This document shows positions 60,625 to 64,000 of a DNA stretch of 64,000 nt, piece by piece. The DNA comes from JAAEUB01 sp964550345. Lineage in GTDB: Bacteria > Pseudomonadota > Alphaproteobacteria > Rhodobacterales > Rhodobacteraceae. The stretch lies in contig CAZJYZ010000006.1 in NCBI GenBank assembly GCA_964550345.1, forward strand, positions 1-64,000, written 5' to 3'. Both the position numbers and the translations under genes were made by a program. The notes beneath the pieces were generated by a model. That model had not been told where the DNA came from and did no database searches. It saw only the letters and a list, made by a program, of their open reading frames with translations. Within the stretch, counting starts at the first letter, position 1. The number at the start of each line of letters is the position of its first letter.

Positions 60625-61778
60625 TGCGGGTCTTTGTGATTGCTGGCGAAGCCTCGGGCGACAAGCTGGGGGCGGCTTTAATGGCCGGGCTGCAGGAACT
60701 GGTGCCAGAGGTCACATTTCGCGGTATCGGCGGCATGGAGATGTCAGGGGCGGGTCTTGAGAGCCTGTTCCCCATGGAAGAATTATCCCTGATGGGGATT
60801 GTTGAGATCCTGCCAAAATACTTCCACCTGAAACGCCGCATCCGTGAAACGGCAGCCGATGTACTGGCCTGGCAACCCGACGTGGTGGTCACCATTGATG
60901 CCCCGGATTTTAACCTGCGGGTGGCAAAGCTGATCAAAGCGCAAAGCGACATTAAGGTTGTGCATTACGTAGCCCCCTCGGTCTGGGCGTGGCGGCCGGG
61001 CCGGGCTGCCAAAATGGCGCCCGTGGTAGATCATGTTCTGGCCCTGCTACCCTTTGAGCCTACATACATGCAGGCGGCAGGGATGGGGGCGAGTTTTGTA
61101 GGCCACCCGGTTGTGGCCGAAAAAATCGCCAGTGACGCCGAGGCTGCTGAATTTCGCACCAAAGAGGGCATTGGGGATGCGCCGTTGCTGATGGTCCTGC
61201 CCGGTTCACGCAAGGGTGAAATTACGCGAATAGGCCCGGTTCTGGGCGATGTGGTGCAGCGGGTTGTAAGCGAAAATTCGGGCATGCGCATCGTGGTGCC
61301 GGTGGCGCCGGGAAAAGCGCAGATGGTGGCTGACATAACAAAAGACTGGGCTGGGGTGCCGATACTGGTTGCACCGGATGATACGAGCGGGCGGCAGGCG
61401 GCGTTCAAGGCGGCGGATGTGGCGCTGGCAGCCTCGGGCACCGTGGCTCTGGAATTGGCTGCAAACAGCACGCCGATGGTGATCGCCTATGACTTCAACC
61501 CACTGACCCGCGCCATCCTGAAACGCATGTTGATCACCGATAGCGTCAATCTGGTAAATCTGGTCAGTGAAAGCCGCGTCGTGCCGGAATTCCTCAATGA
61601 AGATTGTCGGGCGGAAAAGATTGCGCCTGCGGTATCGGCATTGATGACGCATCCGGATCTGCAGGCAGATGCGATGTCCATGACCATGCAGCGACTGGGG
61701 CTGGGGGGCGAAGCGCCGGGATTGAGGGCGGCCAGAGCGGTGCGTGCGGTCGTCACCGACAGGGCTTCCAGCAACTAA
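60624..61778 (+). CDS. lpxB: Lipid-A-disaccharide synthase
   Basis: A 384-residue GT19 glycosyltransferase joining lipid X and UDP-diacylglucosamine. MRVFVIAGEASGDKLGAALM at the start and VHYVAPSVWAWRPGRAAKMAP are standard, as is ASGTVALELAANSTPMVIAYDFNPLT. Start overlaps lpxI by one base (TGATG). It ends the envelope run; mnmA converges from the other side. Confidence 0.95.
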   Translation: MRVFVIAGEASGDKLGAALMAGLQELVPEVTFRGIGGMEMSGAGLESLFPMEELSLMGIVEILPKYFHLKRRIRETAADVLAWQPDVVVTIDAPDFNLRVAKLIKAQSDIKVVHYVAPSVWAWRPGRAAKMAPVVDHVLALLPFEPTYMQAAGMGASFVGHPVVAEKIASDAEAAEFRTKEGIGDAPLLMVLPGSRKGEITRIGPVLGDVVQRVVSENSGMRIVVPVAPGKAQMVADITKDWAGVPILVAPDDTSGRQAAFKAADVALAASGTVALELAANSTPMVIAYDFNPLTRAILKRMLITDSVNLVNLVSESRVVPEFLNEDCRAEKIAPAVSALMTHPDLQADAMSMTMQRLGLGGEAPGLRAARAVRAVVTDRASSN

Positions 61779-61881
61779 GCGCGATCAGATTGAGTGGCTG
61801 CACCACACATTTTTAGTTTATTGGCGCATGACACAGATGTTGCGGCGCAAACTTTCAGGTGGGGCCTTTCAGGCCGTCACC

Positions 61882-63021
61882 TTATTTGATCCAGCCACCG
61901 CCATATACCCGTCCGCCTTGCGGGTCATAAAAGACACAGGCCTGCCCCGGGCTGACGCCTTCTTCTGGTGTCAGCAATTCCACCTCGGCCGTGTTTTCCC
62001 CTGTCGGGCGGATGATGGCCGGATGTGGGGGGCGGGTCGAGCGGACTTTGACCGAAAGCTGCCACTCACTTTGTGCGCTAAAAGGCCCATCCCCCAGCCA
62101 GTTGATCCCGGACACAAGGATGGTTTTCTTAGCCAGCGCCTCTTTCGGACCGACAACGACCTGTTTGGCGGCAACATCCAGCTGAACCACGTAAAGCGGT
62201 TCGGCCAGCCCGCCTATGCCCAGACCTCGTCGCTGCCCGACCGTGTAATGTATGACGCCCTCGTGGTGGCCCCGTACACGGCCTTCCAGATCGACAATCT
62301 CGCCAGGCTCGGCCGCACCGGGGCGCAGTTTTTCGATAATGCCAGCGTAGTTCCCGTCTGGCACAAAGCAGATATCCTGACTATCCGGTTTATCGGCCAC
62401 ATCCAGCCCGTATTTATGCGCCAGAGCCCGGGTCTCGGCCTTGGTGGTCAGATGCCCCAGAGGGAAACGCAGGTAGTCCAGCTGCTCAGGCGTGGTGGAA
62501 AACAGGAAATAGCTTTGATCGCGCGTCGGGTCTGCAGCCATGTGTAATTCAGGGCCAGCCTTGCCGGTGATTCGTTGCACATAATGCCCCGTTGCCATGC
62601 AATCGGCCCCTAAATCGCGAGCAGTGCCTAGAAGATCCTGAAATTTTACCCGTTCATTACAGCGAATGCACGGCACCGGAGTTGCCCCGGCGAGGTAGCT
62701 GTCGGCAAATTCTTCGATCACGCTTTCCTGGAATATATTTTCGTAATCCAGAACGTAATGGGGAAAGCCCAGCTCCTCGGCAACGCGGCGGGCGTCGTGA
62801 ATATCAACCCCAGCGCAGCAAGCCCCTTTTTTGGCAAGTGCTGCCCCATGGTCGTATAGCTGCAAGGTTACGCCGATCACGTCATAACCCTGATCTGCCA
62901 ACAGGGCCGCCACTACGGACGAATCAACTCCGCCCGACATGGCAACAACCACGCGGGTTTCGGCCGGGCTTTTTGCAAAGCCCAGCGAGTTTAAAGCTGG
63001 TGCGGACGCGTCGGGGGCCAT
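61882..63021 (-). CDS. mnmA: tRNA-specific 2-thiouridylase MnmA
   Basis: A 379-residue enzyme thiolating U34 of Lys, Glu and Gln tRNAs. The PP-loop AMSGGVDSS is near residues 27-35, the two catalytic Cys are in PVPCIRCNERVKF and SQDICFVPDGNYA, and the C-terminal beta-barrel domain is complete (GQACVFYDPQGGRVYGGGWI). The ATG at 63021 is used; GGAAGG precedes it and the longer frame is not homologous. Divergent from sciP. Confidence 0.94.
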   Translation of the reverse strand: MAPDASAPALNSLGFAKSPAETRVVVAMSGGVDSSVVAALLADQGYDVIGVTLQLYDHGAALAKKGACCAGVDIHDARRVAEELGFPHYVLDYENIFQESVIEEFADSYLAGATPVPCIRCNERVKFQDLLGTARDLGADCMATGHYVQRITGKAGPELHMAADPTRDQSYFLFSTTPEQLDYLRFPLGHLTTKAETRALAHKYGLDVADKPDSQDICFVPDGNYAGIIEKLRPGAAEPGEIVDLEGRVRGHHEGVIHYTVGQRRGLGIGGLAEPLYVVQLDVAAKQVVVGPKEALAKKTILVSGINWLGDGPFSAQSEWQLSVKVRSTRPPHPAIIRPTGENTAEVELLTPEEGVSPGQACVFYDPQGGRVYGGGWIK

Positions 63022-63145
63022 GTTTTTAACCTTCCAGGGAACATTGCGGAATATAGGAAAATTCGAAATAACAACAAGACCCGGCTTCACTTATCTTTAA
63101 GTGACAGAGGGCATGATGGGGCCAAATTGACACAAGGGAAGCCCC

Positions 63146-63424
63146 ATGTATCTGAAAAAAGTAGACGGGCCGCGCGCGGTTACATTACCCGATGGATCGG
63201 TCATGACCCGTGCTGATTTACCAGCTGAATCAACACGACGCTGGGTCGCCAGCCGCAAGGCTGCGGTGGTGCGCGGCGTTACCTACGGGCTGATCCCGCT
63301 TGCTGACGCGTTATCAACCTATGGTATATCAGAAGATGAATTCGCGGAATGGAAACACGCCGTCGATACCCATGGGGAATCGGCTTTAAAGGCGACCACA
63401 CTTCAAAGGTATAGACAACCTTAG
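63146..63424 (+). CDS. sciP: SciP-like CtrA inhibitor (DUF1153)
   Basis: A 92-residue DUF1153 helix-turn-helix-like protein. It reads MYLKKVDGPRAVTLPDGSVM, then ADLPAESTRRWVASRKAAVVRGV and a second HTH-like segment (LADALSTYGISEDEFAEWK). In Caulobacter, SciP binds CtrA and blocks its activation of target promoters. Here it sits 97 bp upstream of ctrA on the same strand, an arrangement that would allow joint control. The role is inferred from family and position. Confidence 0.85.
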   Translation: MYLKKVDGPRAVTLPDGSVMTRADLPAESTRRWVASRKAAVVRGVTYGLIPLADALSTYGISEDEFAEWKHAVDTHGESALKATTLQRYRQP

Positions 63425-63460
63425 AGAGAACTCGCTAAAAGTTCTTATACAGTAACGAGT

Positions 63461-63475
63461 GGTTAACCAATTAAG
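63461..63475. promoter_or_regulatory. Candidate CtrA half-sites upstream of ctrA
   Basis: GGTTAACC (63461-63468) is a palindrome containing TTAACC; TTAAG follows at 63471-63475. The spacing does not match the full TTAA-N7-TTAA box, so this is a weak autoregulatory candidate only. Confidence 0.3.
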
Positions 63476-63521
63476 GCCAAGTTGTTCTTAATGGAAACCG
63501 AAGTTAGCGGAGTATTAAAGA

Positions 63522-64000
63522 ATGCGCATCCTGCTGGTGGAAGACGACCCGACCACATCTCGTTCGTTCGAGCTTATGCTCACCCACGCAAATCTCAATG
63601 TCTATGCAACTGATTTGGGGGAGGAGGGTATAGATCAAGCCAAATTATATGACTATGACTTGATTTTACTCGACTTGAACTTGCCAGATATGAACGGGCT
63701 GGAGGTTCTGCGCCAATTACGTCTGGCGCGGATTGAGACACCCATTTTGATCCTGACCGGATCCGATGACACCGAAAGTAAAATCAAGGGTTTTGGGTTT
63801 GGTGCAGACGATTACATGACCAAACCGTTCCATCGCGAAGAATTGGTGGCCCGGATACATGCGATCATCCGTCGTTCCAAAGGTCATTCGCAATCAATCA
63901 TCAAAACTGGCTCGGTCTCTGTCAACCTAGACGCGAAAACGGTTGAGGTGGACGGCCGCACCGTACATCTGACCGGCAAGGAATATCAGATACTCGAACT
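63522..64000 (+). CDS. ctrA: Cell-cycle response regulator CtrA, N-terminal part (runs off the window)
   Basis: The first 159 residues of an OmpR-type response regulator. The receiver domain opens MRILLVEDDPTTSRSFELML, with phosphorylatable Asp51 (LILLDLNLPDMNG), Thr/Ser at ILTGSDD and Lys101 (YMTKPF). The start of the DNA-binding domain (GSVSVNLDAKTVEVDGRTVHLTGKEYQILE) is visible. CtrA is the alphaproteobacterial master regulator of cell cycle or, in Rhodobacterales, of flagella, chemotaxis and gene-transfer-agent functions. The 3' end is outside. Confidence 0.96.
   Translation, partial: MRILLVEDDPTTSRSFELMLTHANLNVYATDLGEEGIDQAKLYDYDLILLDLNLPDMNGLEVLRQLRLARIETPILILTGSDDTESKIKGFGFGADDYMTKPFHREELVARIHAIIRRSKGHSQSIIKTGSVSVNLDAKTVEVDGRTVHLTGKEYQILE

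Noticed and set aside
1..64000. CRISPR arrays, prophage, gene-transfer-agent or secretion-system clusters
   Set aside because: No regularly spaced repeats, phage structural genes or secretion components were found; nearly all genes are recognisable chromosomal functions.

Overview
The window looks like a chromosomal segment of a marine alphaproteobacterium of the order Rhodobacterales (Roseobacter group, Rhodobacteraceae). This is inferred from protein character (dimeric NADP isocitrate dehydrogenase, HerA-like DUF853 ATPase, IalB-family protein, SciP next to CtrA, LpxI in place of LpxH) and from gene order (rplM-rpsI, yicC-gmk, pyrH-frr-uppS-cdsA-dxr-rseP-bamA-skp-fabZ-lpxA-lpxI-lpxB). The genus cannot be fixed by eye. 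A run of ten N at 53482-53491 shows a draft assembly. I see no rRNA, tRNA, CRISPR array, prophage or intact insertion sequence.

Layout. 1-5.4 kb: the 5' part of icd, an esterase, a crotonase-fold protein, a hotdog thioesterase, a secreted protein, rplM-rpsI and a glutamine amidotransferase. 5.6-11.4 kb: envelope genes, namely a DUF882 (MepK-like) hydrolase divergent from an L,D-transpeptidase, then lpxD, a ketoacyl-ACP synthase with a hairpin leader, and an IalB-family protein. 11.4-16.4 kb: two candidate small RNAs, a HerA-like ATPase, a MobA-like nucleotidyltransferase overlapping a dimethylglycine/sarcosine dehydrogenase-like flavoprotein. 16.7-22.4 kb: a beta-barrel gene broken by a stop codon and a complete branched-chain amino-acid ABC transporter (livJ-G-F-H-M order). 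22.8-31.7 kb: a Gly/Asn-rich exported protein, a GNAT enzyme with a GlxA-type regulator, class II DAHP synthase, a PAS protein with a CtrA-like box, yicC-gmk-gamma carbonic anhydrase, and a Cys/Met PLP enzyme. 31.9-38.3 kb: peroxiredoxin, lipA, a membrane protease-like protein with two cytochromes c, a LysR regulator, and a second outer-membrane barrel gene, frameshifted by a perfect 23-bp tandem duplication. 38.4-45.2 kb: hpt, a RatA/COQ10-like protein, xerD, a large exported protein, aroK-aroB, ssb and a lytic transglycosylase. 45.4-49.2 kb: accessory genes including a 5'-truncated peptide ABC ATPase, an AraC regulator and miaA. 49.4-61.8 kb: the housekeeping run from pyrH to lpxB. 61.9-64 kb: mnmA, sciP and the start of ctrA.

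How the genes work together. Envelope construction dominates: uppS (lipid carrier), cdsA (phospholipid), rseP (envelope protease), bamA and Skp (outer-membrane protein assembly), fabZ plus lpxA, lpxI, lpxB and the displaced lpxD (lipid A), and the L,D-transpeptidase/DUF882 pair (peptidoglycan). aroK-aroB and DAHP synthase supply shikimate. SciP and CtrA form a cell-cycle or motility control module. Two outer-membrane barrel genes and one transporter gene are damaged, which points to variation at the cell surface or to assembly errors. Three small membrane proteins of 43-47 residues were found by reading the sequence directly. Statements about conservation of gene order or small proteins in relatives are from memory, not from a search.
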